From the NCBI GenBank assembly GCA_937990735.1, contig CALKQT010000071.1, positions 1-64,000 on the forward strand: DNA of 64,000 nt, given 5' to 3'. Source of the DNA: an uncultured Campylobacter sp. GTDB lineage: Bacteria > Campylobacterota > Campylobacteria > Campylobacterales > Campylobacteraceae. A program made the translations under genes and the position numbers. Under the pieces are notes generated by a model that saw only the letters and a program-made list of their open reading frames with translations, searched no databases and was not told the origin of the DNA. Positions 43,094 through 50,744 of the stretch are shown here, piece after piece (position 1 is the first letter of the stretch; every line of letters starts with the position of its first letter).

Positions 43094-43963
43094 ATGCCGA
43101 CAACGCTGTCTCCCCTCCGCTATCCGGGCGGAAAAAGCAAACTAGCCGACTTCGTGGATAATACCATAAAGCTAAATGGTATAGAAAAACCTATTTATTG
43201 CGAGCCTTTTTGCGGCGGCGCGGGCGTGGCCATAGATTTACTGTTAAAAAATAAGGTAGAAAAAATCATATTAAACGATTGCGACGTAGCCGTTTATTCG
43301 TTTTGGAAAGCCGTATTAGACGATGCCGAAAAACTTGGCCAAAAAATAATCTCGACCGAAATAACAATGCAAGAAAGAGAAAATCAGCGACAAATTTATG
43401 GCGAACTATCAAAAAAAAGGGAGTATAGCCTAGACCTTGCGTTTGCTACGCTGTTTTTAAATAGAACAAGCGTGTCGGGCATCATAAGGGGCGGAGTTAT
43501 AGGGGGGAAAGACCAAAAGGGCAAATATAAGATCGGCGATAGATTTAATAAAGAAAAGATTTTAGAAAAAATAAATCGTATAGCCGCCCTCAAAGATAAA
43601 ATAGAATTATTTAATCTTGATTGTAGCGAACTTATAAATACTTACCTGAAAAACTATACCGATAAAAATAACTTATTTATATTTTTTGACCCGCCATACT
43701 ATAAGCAGGGAAAAAATTTATATACAAACTTTTTTAGCCATAAAGACCATGAAAATTTAGGCTTGGCCATAAAAAAATTAGATGAGTATTTTTGGATATT
43801 GACCTATGATAACACCTCTGAAATACTAAAAATTTATAAAGAATATAATCCTAGAAAGTATAAGCTTCAATATTCGGCCAAAAATAAAATAAAAGAAACA
43901 GAGCTGTTTTTTAGCAATAATAAAACAAAAATCGAGTCGTTTGATAAAGTAATATTTGAGTAA
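43094..43963 (+). CDS. Dam-type (D12 class) DNA adenine methyltransferase
   Basis: This 289-residue enzyme has SAM-binding motifs LRYPGGKSKL at 8-17 and EPFCGGAGVAIDLL at 37-50, and catalytic DPPY at 199-202. The pattern and order (motif X, I, then IV) identify the D12 class that usually methylates adenine in GATC-like sites. GAGG precedes the ATG. It follows the OLD-like gene by 11 bases and ends exactly one base before the convergent tape measure stop, with no terminator between. The pairing suggests self/non-self marking for the nuclease, which is inference. Confidence 0.9.
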   Translation: MPTTLSPLRYPGGKSKLADFVDNTIKLNGIEKPIYCEPFCGGAGVAIDLLLKNKVEKIILNDCDVAVYSFWKAVLDDAEKLGQKIISTEITMQERENQRQIYGELSKKREYSLDLAFATLFLNRTSVSGIIRGGVIGGKDQKGKYKIGDRFNKEKILEKINRIAALKDKIELFNLDCSELINTYLKNYTDKNNLFIFFDPPYYKQGKNLYTNFFSHKDHENLGLAIKKLDEYFWILTYDNTSEILKIYKEYNPRKYKLQYSAKNKIKETELFFSNNKTKIESFDKVIFE

Positions 43964-46291
43964 CTAATCCCCAAAACTATATCCGTTTTCTTCTATAGCT
44001 ACGGCGACGGCTTGTGGGGTGGCTTGTGTGCCGTGCATGTGGATATCTATCTTTTTGTTATCGTTTATCTGCTTGCTAGATGCGGCGGAGGCTTGAGCCA
44101 CCCTTTTATCTTGCATCGCTTGATCGATAGCGCCATTCGTAGTTTGAGCGGGCGTTTCGTCATTAAACCAGCTAAAAGGATTATACCAGTTGTTTTCTTT
44201 ACCGTCACCGATGCCTAGCACCTCTTTTGCGCCGTCTTTTACGAGGGAAAAGGCGTCAACGACCATCGAAACCTTATCCATCAGCCATTCGATCTTTTTA
44301 GTAAAAGCCTCTATCCACTCCGATCCTTTGAGTTTTACGATATCTATCACTAGACCGATTGCGGTGATTATGTTAGCTATCGCTTCTAGCGGGTATAAAA
44401 GTGCGCTTATCGCCGTGCCGAAAACCCTACCGAAATCGACTCCTTCGTTTTTTAAATTTCCGAGTTCGCCCGCGCTTGATCCTACAGCTGAGGTTATCCA
44501 CTCAAAAAGCGACACGATAGGACTAAGCGCACCTTTTATATGCTCCCATGCATCTTTAAAGCTTTGTATAAAAGGTCTTAGCGCCATCTTCACACCCTCG
44601 AAAAATCCGTCGAAAAACGCCTTTACCTCATCCCAATATTTATATACGAGGGCTGCGGCAATGGCAAGTGCGGTTAAAAATAACCCGATAGGACTTGTAA
44701 TTAGGGCTAGTGAAAAAGCTTTGATCCTAGTTATTAAGGTAGCGAAAAATAACGAGGTTTGAAGTCTAGCGCTTGCCATCGCAAAGCCTAAATTCTTAAA
44801 TCTTAACGAACACGTGCCTAGCGCCCCACCCGCTTTTAAGCATTCAAAAGGCAAAACAGATAGCACTTTTCTGAATTCTCCGCCTACTATGATAGCTGCA
44901 TTTACCGCGAGCTTATGCGATAAAAACGCGACTTTTAGCGCCGTTATCGCCACCACCGCACCAAATACGGCTTTGGTAAGCCCGGGAAATTTAGCTGTAA
45001 ATTCCGAAACGACGTAAGACACCTTTCTGATCACATTTAACGCGCTATTTATTACCGGCAAGAATACGCTTCCGATATTTATGGCTATTTCGTTGAATGC
45101 ACTTTTCATAAGCTGGATATTGTTCGCGGTCGTCGCACTCCTTGCTTCGAATTCTCTTTGCATCGAACCCGCTTTAGCTTTATCACCGCTTAAAGACATG
45201 GCTTTATCGAAGTTTTCGATAGCTCCGGTCACAAGAGATATGTCATCACCGAAATTTTTACCGAATATCGCCGTTAAAATACCCGTTTTTTGCGCTTTTG
45301 GAATTTTTGAAAGAGTGTGTAAAAACTGCGTCAGAGCCTTTTGCGGATCTTTAAGGATCGCTCTTTTTAAGTCTTTGCCGTCGATGCCGATCTGTTTAAA
45401 CGCTTCCGATACTTCTTTGCTTGCATTATCGGCATTGTTTAGCACGGTTAGCATAGAATTTATCGCTGTACTTGCGACCTCGGGAGCTTTTCCAAGAGCG
45501 ATAAACGAGCTAGCAAGTCCAGCTGTATCGTCGGCGCTAAGACCGAAGTCTTTAGCATTACCCGCTATCCTGCCTAGAGCATTTACGATATCGCCTGCGG
45601 TAGCGGCGGAGTTATTAGAGATATGATTTATCGTATCGCCCAAGGCCCCTACTTGTTTTACGTCCATACCGAAAATATTCATAAGCGTAGCCATATTATC
45701 ACCCGCTTCTTTTGCGCTCATATCAAAAGCTACACCCATTTTTGCGGCGGTAGAGGTAAAATCGAGCAAATTTTCTTTAGCGATGCCAAGCTGTCCGCCC
45801 GAAGCCGTGATTTGAGCCAATTCGTTGACGCTTAACGGGATCGTTCGGCTCATTTTCATAAGATCGTTAGAGAAATTTTTTACATCGTTTTCGCCACCAA
45901 AATCCACTACCTTTTTGACGTCCGCCATCGAGCTTTCAAAATCGATCGCCGCACTTATCGGTTTTGATAGAACTAGAACCGAGCCAAGAGCCGCTATGAT
46001 ATCGGTTTTAAGGCCTTCTATATTTTTGCGGGCGTTAGAGATATCTAAATTTAGTTTCGTAGTAGTCGCTTTTTTGATATCCGCGGCTAGCTTTGCGACT
46101 TGCTCTCTAGCGCCTATATTAAGCGGGTTTATCTTTAGCTCTTTTAGCCCGTTTTTATACGCTTCGATAGGTGCTTTTATTGCTCTACCAAGCTGTGAGG
46201 ATAGGTCGTTACTTTGTTTATTTATAACCTTCATCGCGCGATTAAAGTCGCTTAAATCCATCCCGAAGGTCAGAGTCGCATTCTTTGCCAT
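43964..46291 (-). CDS. Tail tape measure protein (P2 GpT-like)
   Basis: The protein (775 residues) sets tail length. An N-terminal coiled-coil region is followed by the TP901-type core (FESSMADVKKVVDF, then ELAQITASGGQLGIAKENLLDFTSTAAKMGVAFDMSAKEAGDNMATL, about 118-215) and several membrane helices from about 430 to 560. The C-terminal HMHGTQATPQAVAVAIEENGY is common in P2-like tape measures. AAGGAGC precedes the ATG. It is the last gene of the leftward tail operon, after the E/E' chaperone pair as in P2. Confidence 0.93.
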   Translation of the reverse strand: MAKNATLTFGMDLSDFNRAMKVINKQSNDLSSQLGRAIKAPIEAYKNGLKELKINPLNIGAREQVAKLAADIKKATTTKLNLDISNARKNIEGLKTDIIAALGSVLVLSKPISAAIDFESSMADVKKVVDFGGENDVKNFSNDLMKMSRTIPLSVNELAQITASGGQLGIAKENLLDFTSTAAKMGVAFDMSAKEAGDNMATLMNIFGMDVKQVGALGDTINHISNNSAATAGDIVNALGRIAGNAKDFGLSADDTAGLASSFIALGKAPEVASTAINSMLTVLNNADNASKEVSEAFKQIGIDGKDLKRAILKDPQKALTQFLHTLSKIPKAQKTGILTAIFGKNFGDDISLVTGAIENFDKAMSLSGDKAKAGSMQREFEARSATTANNIQLMKSAFNEIAINIGSVFLPVINSALNVIRKVSYVVSEFTAKFPGLTKAVFGAVVAITALKVAFLSHKLAVNAAIIVGGEFRKVLSVLPFECLKAGGALGTCSLRFKNLGFAMASARLQTSLFFATLITRIKAFSLALITSPIGLFLTALAIAAALVYKYWDEVKAFFDGFFEGVKMALRPFIQSFKDAWEHIKGALSPIVSLFEWITSAVGSSAGELGNLKNEGVDFGRVFGTAISALLYPLEAIANIITAIGLVIDIVKLKGSEWIEAFTKKIEWLMDKVSMVVDAFSLVKDGAKEVLGIGDGKENNWYNPFSWFNDETPAQTTNGAIDQAMQDKRVAQASAASSKQINDNKKIDIHMHGTQATPQAVAVAIEENGYSFGD

Positions 46292-46359
46292 CCGCTTGCT
46301 CCTTAAAAACTTTCAAATAGTATCGAAACGCCGATTGGAATTTATACAAGTGAATATGA

Positions 46360-46365
46360 TATAAT
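46360..46365 (+). promoter_or_regulatory. -10 box of the lone membrane gene
   Basis: TATAAT with TTGGAA nineteen bases further upstream, 27 bases before the start codon; both lie on the plus strand against the tail operon. Confidence 0.6.
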
Positions 46366-46392
46366 CGCCCCATAAATTAAAAAGGATCCGTT

Positions 46393-46620
46393 ATGGGTAG
46401 AATTTTAGCTTTTTTCTTAGCAGGCGCTTTAGGAGTGGTTTTTTGCGGCGCGAGCCTTTTTATGTTAAGCGTCCTTGCATACTATCTTTTACCATTTTTT
46501 GCGATAGCTTTTATAGCGGGCTGCACATTTACGATAAGAAATGCTAAAAAGCAAAGAGACGAAAGAAAAAGACACAAAAGCTATATAGACGCCTTGCGAT
46601 ACGATAAGATACAAATTTAA
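46393..46620 (+). CDS. Small two-helix membrane protein encoded against the tail operon
   Basis: This 75-residue protein has two hydrophobic helices (about 4-22 and 26-45, with VFCGASLFMLSVLAYYLLPFFAIAF) and a basic cytoplasmic tail (RNAKKQRDERKRHKS). AAAGGA precedes the ATG and its own TATAAT lies upstream. It sits between the tape measure and tail chaperone genes on the opposite strand, so it is most likely a cargo gene active in the lysogen. Superinfection exclusion is one possibility; there is no direct evidence. Confidence 0.7.
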   Translation: MGRILAFFLAGALGVVFCGASLFMLSVLAYYLLPFFAIAFIAGCTFTIRNAKKQRDERKRHKSYIDALRYDKIQI

Positions 46621-46638
46621 GGTGCGATATCACACCTT
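46619..46638. terminator. Hairpin between convergent genes
   Basis: AAGGTG and CACCTT pair around a GATATC core with one mismatch. It overlaps the stop of the plus-strand membrane gene and sits just past the GpE' stop; the T run is weak. Confidence 0.45.
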
Positions 46639-46749
46639 ATTCAACTTTACCGCTATTTCGTAATACTCTACGAATTCGTTAAATTCCAAGCTTAAAATAT
46701 CGCTTAATGTAAAATGCAGGGTATGCCCTATAAGAGCAAACCCCTCCAT
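46630..46749 (-). CDS. GpE'-like ORF, reached by -1 frameshift from the tail chaperone gene
   Basis: The 39-residue ORF (MEGFALIGHTLHFTLSDI, then LSLEFNEFVEYYEIAVKLNK) has the pattern of P2 GpE' (hydrophobic-His-Phe-x-L-S-x-x-x-L...E-L/F-x-x-Y/W-x-x-x-A). Its ATG overlaps the stop of the upstream gene (TAATG). It is in the -1 frame relative to that gene, and a slippery A AAA AAC stands directly before the stop, so it is probably made mainly as the C-terminal part of a 127-residue fusion. Confidence 0.8.
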   Translation of the reverse strand: MEGFALIGHTLHFTLSDILSLEFNEFVEYYEIAVKLNKV

Positions 46750-47012
46750 TAGTTTTTTACGTCGATACCCAAAAATGAGCTTATGTTTTTCGATAGATCG
46801 CTCCACTCTCCTATAGGAAGAGCGTTTAAAAACTCTTTATCCAGCTCACCGTCGCTCATCTCAATCAGTAGCATTTTAGCTTGTTCGATCTCGTCTTTGC
46901 TAGATTTTTGCACGTTTTGAAGTTGTGCTAGAGTAGGAGCGCGCAGCTCCACTTCTTGCCCGTCCGAAAAAGTAAAAGTTCTTTTTGGTAATTCGATCTT
47001 TTTTAGTGCCAT
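46749..47012 (-). CDS. Tail assembly chaperone (P2 GpE-like)
   Basis: This 87-residue protein (KKIELPKRTFTFSDGQEVELRAPTLAQLQNVQ...) belongs to the phage tail assembly chaperone family E/41/14 and lies between tail tube and tape measure genes, the expected place. It ends DVKN followed by a stop; the codons GTA AAA AAC TAA form the slippery site for the longer frameshifted form, which coats the tape measure protein in P2 and lambda. Confidence 0.88.
   Translation of the reverse strand: MALKKIELPKRTFTFSDGQEVELRAPTLAQLQNVQKSSKDEIEQAKMLLIEMSDGELDKEFLNALPIGEWSDLSKNISSFLGIDVKN
46752..46758 (-). promoter_or_regulatory. Slippery heptamer A AAA AAC for programmed -1 frameshift
   Basis: The heptamer is in the correct phase (GTA AAA AAC), and the zero-frame stop TAA follows at once. 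After slipping, translation continues CTA ATG GAG GGG into the GpE'-like ORF. A short AGGG-CATA-CCCT hairpin lies downstream as a possible stimulator. Confidence 0.85.
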
Positions 47013-47040
47013 TTTAAATTTCCTTTCTTTACCTTACTCT

Positions 47041-47544
47041 TTAGGATATATTTTTTCGGATAGACTCGTATAGGTCTATACCATCTACAGCGTAAATTTT
47101 ATTATCCACGTCATAGATCAAAACGGGCTTTTTGTCCACGTCGTATTTGCAAAAATAGCAATTCATTTCGATGCTTAAATTCGCCTCTTTATTCATCTCG
47201 AATTTGGGCGGCTCTAGGACTTTGATATTACCGCTAAAGGTAGCTACTACTTGAGTAGCTGCTCCCTCGCCGTCGGTATGGTTGGCTTTAACGTATAGGG
47301 ATTGCTTTATTTTCGTGTTTAGTAGTGCAAAATAAACAGCGCTTACATTATTTATCGTAAATTTAGCTGATAGGGGCTTGAGCGTAGGTAATACGATCTC
47401 GTATTTGCCGATCTCTGCGCTTGCCTCGATCGTCTCGTGTTCGAACTTTGGCGGCTCGAAATCCACTAACTCGCCCATAAGTCCGATACCTGCTATAAAT
47501 AAATTCCCGCCCGTGATCGCTTGTGCTTTTAAAGACATTTTCAA
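47041..47544 (-). CDS. Major tail tube protein (P2 FII-like)
   Basis: The 167-residue protein reads NLFIAGIGLMGELVDFEPPKFEHETIEASAEIGKYEI, the standard N-terminal pattern of FII tube proteins (G-x-x-x-x-G...P-x-x-x-x-x-T-x-x-x-x-x-x-G). It forms the inner tube of the contractile tail. It follows the sheath gene by 14 bases. Confidence 0.92.
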   Translation of the reverse strand: MKMSLKAQAITGGNLFIAGIGLMGELVDFEPPKFEHETIEASAEIGKYEIVLPTLKPLSAKFTINNVSAVYFALLNTKIKQSLYVKANHTDGEGAATQVVATFSGNIKVLEPPKFEMNKEANLSIEMNCYFCKYDVDKKPVLIYDVDNKIYAVDGIDLYESIRKNIS

Positions 47545-47558
47545 CTCCTTTTAAATTT

Positions 47559-48668
47559 TTAAAGCTCTTCTATCAAAACTTGAGAATACTCGGTGACTCT
47601 GTAAATTCTATTCGTGATGTTCTTAAGAAGCGGCATTTCTTGAACTTTGTGTTTGATGTAGACTTTGCCCTCGCTTATCGTCTCGTTACTGTTTAGCTCG
47701 GCTGGCACCGTCACTTCAAAGCCTACCGCAACGTTATTTGCGACCAAACGGCGATAAAACGCCTCGAGGCTATCGACTACGTTTTTTAGCACGTCGCGCA
47801 TACGCTTATCGATCGCTCGTTTTTGAGCTTCGAATATCGTCTCGATCGCCGTATAAAAGATGACATAGGTATGAAGCGAGCTAAAATCCTCGTCTCGAGT
47901 CTCTCCGCCCCACGCCCTGATGCCGTCGTCTACGTAAGCGATCGTGATGCCTTCGCTTCTTAGTCGGTCGGCTTCGCAGTCCACGCCCTGGATAAACTCT
48001 ACATTATCCACGATGCCAGTAATGCCACCGATTACTTTATTTGAAAACGTTTGCGAAAAGCCGTATTCAGTCTCAGCCATGACTTTTGCGTAAAGTGCTA
48101 TCAAAAACATAGATAGCGGGCGCACTACTTTATCCGTCCTAGTTACTTTTTGATACGTTATGATCGCGGTTTTTGTTTGCAGCGTTTTTACGGCGAGTTT
48201 AGCACTCGTTTCATTAGTAGCGTCGATCTCGATCGCATAAACTGCACGCAAATATTCGGCTACTTGCTTTAGCTTTTCATAAATGCCAGTGTCGTTATAC
48301 TCCGGTGCGCATAAAAATTTCGGCTTCGCAGCTACCTCGTTCTCAGCTTTCTTAAGAGCGTCAATAGCTTTTAAACAAGAATTTAGATTTTCTTGTTTTT
48401 TAGCATCGCTGTCGGAATTCGCGCTTGGTTTAAAGGCGCTTAGAATGACTTGCGTATGTATCCCGCATGCCTTTAAATCGTCTAGTGCATTTTTGATAGT
48501 GCCTTTTTGCACTTCTTTGAGCGCATCTTCGACGGTGCTAAAGATATGAAGTCCTGCTTCTATCTTATCATCATCACCTACGATCGCGATCGGTCGTTTG
48601 TTGTTGATCTCGTATGGATTTAGCGAGCCGTTATATAGCTCGACGTTTATCCCGTATTTACTTGGCAT
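47559..48668 (-). CDS. Tail sheath protein (P2 FI-like)
   Basis: This 369-residue protein matches contractile sheath proteins: N-terminal IAIVGDDDKI, AYVDDGIRAWGGETRDEDFSSLHTYVIFYTAIETIFEAQKRAI in the second half (G-x-R-x-W-G motif), and a C-terminal strand-rich QEMPLLKNITNRIYRVTEYSQ. Sheath plus tube genes show that the phage is a myovirus. It starts the FI-FII-E-E'-T run of the leftward late operon. Confidence 0.93.
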   Translation of the reverse strand: MPSKYGINVELYNGSLNPYEINNKRPIAIVGDDDKIEAGLHIFSTVEDALKEVQKGTIKNALDDLKACGIHTQVILSAFKPSANSDSDAKKQENLNSCLKAIDALKKAENEVAAKPKFLCAPEYNDTGIYEKLKQVAEYLRAVYAIEIDATNETSAKLAVKTLQTKTAIITYQKVTRTDKVVRPLSMFLIALYAKVMAETEYGFSQTFSNKVIGGITGIVDNVEFIQGVDCEADRLRSEGITIAYVDDGIRAWGGETRDEDFSSLHTYVIFYTAIETIFEAQKRAIDKRMRDVLKNVVDSLEAFYRRLVANNVAVGFEVTVPAELNSNETISEGKVYIKHKVQEMPLLKNITNRIYRVTEYSQVLIEEL

Positions 48669-48679
48669 ATTTTCTCCTT

Positions 48680-49096
48680 TTAAATTTGGTTTTTTATCGA
48701 AACTTTAAAATTCTCATAGTTTATGATCTCAAGCAACCTAGCAAGCGTTTTAACGGAGTTGTAAACGCCCTTATCGTCGCTTCTATCACCCACCAAAATG
48801 CATCCTAGCGTGTCTTGCGGGAAATTGCCGTTATGGATCAAAATTTTTCGCGCCTTACTTACTTTATCGTTATAAAGTAGCGGCAAGCGGCGATTAAACC
48901 TAGGACTTCTATAAAATTCGGCATCATACTCGCCTTGCGGGATCCTTTTATCTTGCCCCGAATCTATCGTATCCTCACCTGCAGGCTCAAGGATATAGCC
49001 GCCTAATAGTTTATTTTTGCGCTCGTCCATTAGCTCGAATATCCCGATCGTGCCGTCTTTTATCTCGTTGTTACGGTGTATAAAAAGTGTTTTCAA
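48680..49096 (-). CDS. DUF5675-family protein, candidate lysis enzyme
   Basis: The protein (138 residues) carries the DUF5675 pattern: GIFELMDE..., LGGYILEPAGEDT, RIPQGEYDAEF, KILIHNGNFPQDTLGCILVGD. The I-H-x-G-N-x-x-x-D-x-x-G-C block recalls peptidoglycan-acting L,D-transpeptidase-like folds. It adjoins the holin gene, and no standard lysozyme is in the window, so it may be the endolysin. Catalytic activity is unproven. Confidence 0.8.
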   Translation of the reverse strand: MKTLFIHRNNEIKDGTIGIFELMDERKNKLLGGYILEPAGEDTIDSGQDKRIPQGEYDAEFYRSPRFNRRLPLLYNDKVSKARKILIHNGNFPQDTLGCILVGDRSDDKGVYNSVKTLARLLEIINYENFKVSIKNQI

Positions 49097-49099
49097 AAT

Positions 49100-49432
49100 C
49101 TACTCCTTTGTTTCGTCGCTTATCTTATTTAATTTATTGTCTATGACCTTGTCTATTAACACGTTTATCCAATCAGCACCCTTCCATGCGAAAAATCCGC
49201 AAGCTGCAAGGGCTAATTTCTCACTGGCGTATATAAAAAATACGACTTCGAAACTTATCCACCCAAAAAATATCGAGCTTATCGTTCCTATGATCAAATT
49301 TATCGCCTTATGACTTGCCGGCTTGTCGCTTCGCTGTCCTATATTTAAAAATCCGCCTACCAATCCTATAATAAAAACCCATAGATAAATTCCTAAAATC
49401 TCGGTTATAGTCGTGTTAGTGTTCATTGCCAT
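49100..49432 (-). CDS. Phage holin (three membrane helices)
   Basis: The 110-residue protein has three helices (about 7-29, 42-66 and 70-92: ILGIYLWVFIIGLVGGFL, LIIGTISSIFFGWISFEVVFFIY, LAACGFFAWKGADWINVLI) and a charged C-terminus, as in LydA-like holins of P2-type phages. Several close ATGs (49444, 49432, 49426) permit a dual start, as often found in holins. It overlaps the Rz1-like gene and is next to spanin genes. Confidence 0.78.
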   Translation of the reverse strand: MAMNTNTTITEILGIYLWVFIIGLVGGFLNIGQRSDKPASHKAINLIIGTISSIFFGWISFEVVFFIYASEKLALAACGFFAWKGADWINVLIDKVIDNKLNKISDETKE

Positions 49433-49703
49433 ATACTTTAACACAGCCTTTTAATAGCGCTTCGATTTGCTGATAATACATAGCCAATTCTTTAGCGCTT
49501 GCGGGATCTAGCCTATTAAATTTAGGTTTTACAGGCATTTCTATCTCGCATCTAACGGGAATATATACGTCTTTATATATCGTTTTCGTAATAGTTTCGG
49601 GCTTCGCGCAACCCGATAATAAAACGATCAAAATCAATAAGATTATAAAAACGATCTTTTTTGTCTTGCGTTCCGTGTTTGGTTCCAAAATAGAGGTTTT
49701 CAT
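49416..49703 (-). CDS. Outer-membrane spanin subunit (Rz1-like lipoprotein)
   Basis: This 95-residue protein has a membrane helix ending in lipobox LLSGC (C near 32), then a proline-containing periplasmic part (KDVYIPVRCEIEMPVKPKF). This fits o-spanins. It overlaps the Rz-like gene by 4 bases and the holin gene downstream. The N-terminal extension before the helix is longer than usual. Confidence 0.8.
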   Translation of the reverse strand: MKTSILEPNTERKTKKIVFIILLILIVLLSGCAKPETITKTIYKDVYIPVRCEIEMPVKPKFNRLDPASAKELAMYYQQIEALLKGCVKVYGNEH

Positions 49704-50095
49704 TTAGACAGCTCCTCGAATACGCTCTCGTAGTATTCTTTTAACTTTTTATCGTCTTTCATATCGGCAGGGGGACTTATCTTTTTATATTTTATATTTA
49801 GCTCCTTTTTTAGCTTTTTAGAATTCTCTTTTAAATTTTCGTTATCTATAGATATTTGCTTTATTTTTTCGTTTTGCAAGCCAAGTTTAGAGTTGCATTC
49901 GCTTAAATTTGCCTGCAAAATTTGTAAATTAGCTTCGTTAATCAAAAGCTGCGAGTTTAAAGCTGAAATTTCTCTTTTTAAATTTGAATTTTTACAATAT
50001 AAAGCTCCGATAATGCTTAATCCTAAAAAGCAAAATGTGATGAGAAGCATCGTAAGAGGATTTGTTTTCACAAAAGATTTAAAAATTTCAAACAT
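49700..50095 (-). CDS. Inner-membrane spanin subunit (Rz-like)
   Basis: The protein (131 residues) has one N-terminal membrane helix (about 14-33, NPLTMLLITFCFLGLSIIGAL) and a long periplasmic coiled coil (about 38-105), the i-spanin layout. With the lipoprotein gene that overlaps its end it would fuse inner and outer membranes at lysis. Confidence 0.8.
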   Translation of the reverse strand: MFEIFKSFVKTNPLTMLLITFCFLGLSIIGALYCKNSNLKREISALNSQLLINEANLQILQANLSECNSKLGLQNEKIKQISIDNENLKENSKKLKKELNIKYKKISPPADMKDDKKLKEYYESVFEELSK

Positions 50096-50110
50096 TCTAA
50101 ACTCCCCTGC

Positions 50111-50377
50111 TTACTTTTCACTCATCATTTTCGGTCTGGTTTTTACCACGTCCGCGAACTCGTCGCTGCCTAGATACCAAAAAGGCCTTGAGCCGTCCTC
50201 ATACTGAAATTTCGCAAAGTCGTCCGGGTGCGTCGCAAGGTGTGCGAACACCCTAAGGATATTCATCATATTGGATTTGTCCCATTGGTCGCATTTGCGC
50301 ACCCGCAAAAAGATAACAAACGGGCAGGCTAGTATCCCTAAAATCAGCGCCGAAATAAAAATCAAAAGATAGCTCAT
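50111..50377 (-). CDS. Small phage membrane protein
   Basis: This 88-residue protein has one membrane helix (SYLLIFISALILGILACPFVIFL) and a soluble part (CDQWDKSNMMNILRVFAHLATHPDDFAKFQYEDGSRPFWYLGSDEFADVV). No family recognised with certainty. It overlaps the NrdD-like gene upstream by 4 bases. Confidence 0.7.
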   Translation of the reverse strand: MSYLLIFISALILGILACPFVIFLRVRKCDQWDKSNMMNILRVFAHLATHPDDFAKFQYEDGSRPFWYLGSDEFADVVKTRPKMMSEK

Positions 50378-50595
50378 TCCGCGCTCCTTTCATCTTTGCT
50401 TTCGTGATCGCAAGCTACTCGTTTGAGGTCGTGCTTGCAGATGCAACCGTTTGCTTCCTCGAACATCACGCGCTCTTTGTGTTCGCCAGTCTTACCGATA
50501 TTAAAACTCTCTACCGGGCGCATATAGCCCATCACTCTCGTATAAACGACACATCGCGTTCGTTTTGCTTCTAGCTCTTTTGGAAATTCACTCAT
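50374..50595 (-). CDS. NrdD C-terminus-like small protein (glycyl-radical-type motif)
   Basis: The 73-residue protein contains YTRVMGYMRPVESFNIGKTGEHKERVMF at about 18-45. This matches the C-terminal end of class III (anaerobic) ribonucleotide reductase, where R-x-x-G-Y-L carries the radical glycine; here the glycine would be G23. Two late cysteines (C-I-C, 51-53) follow. The preceding gene, overlapping by 4 bases, encodes a zinc ribbon, the element that stands before this motif in NrdD. It could act as a spare part for damaged host NrdD or have lost that role. Confidence 0.7.
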   Translation of the reverse strand: MSEFPKELEAKRTRCVVYTRVMGYMRPVESFNIGKTGEHKERVMFEEANGCICKHDLKRVACDHESKDERSAE

Positions 50596-50744
50596 TTTTT
50601 ATCCTTTTCTTTGGTTTTTGGCTCTTCAAGCTCTTTTGCATCCGTCTCGTAGTTCGGGCTTTTCGGGCAGCCGTTCCAAGGGCAGGCTCCGTTTTTATCT
50701 AGTTTGCTGGCACATACGGGGCAGCGTTTAGCTCTTTTTCTCAT
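50592..50744 (-). CDS. Small zinc-ribbon protein (50 aa)
   Basis: Two cysteine pairs, CPVC (8-11) and C21-PWNG-C26, in a basic N-terminal half, followed by an acidic/lysine tail. Its ATG overlaps the stop of the 151-residue gene (TAATG) and its stop overlaps the next start (ATGA), so it is translationally embedded in the operon. The ribbon resembles the zinc site of NrdD. Confidence 0.7.
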   Translation of the reverse strand: MRKRAKRCPVCASKLDKNGACPWNGCPKSPNYETDAKELEEPKTKEKDKK

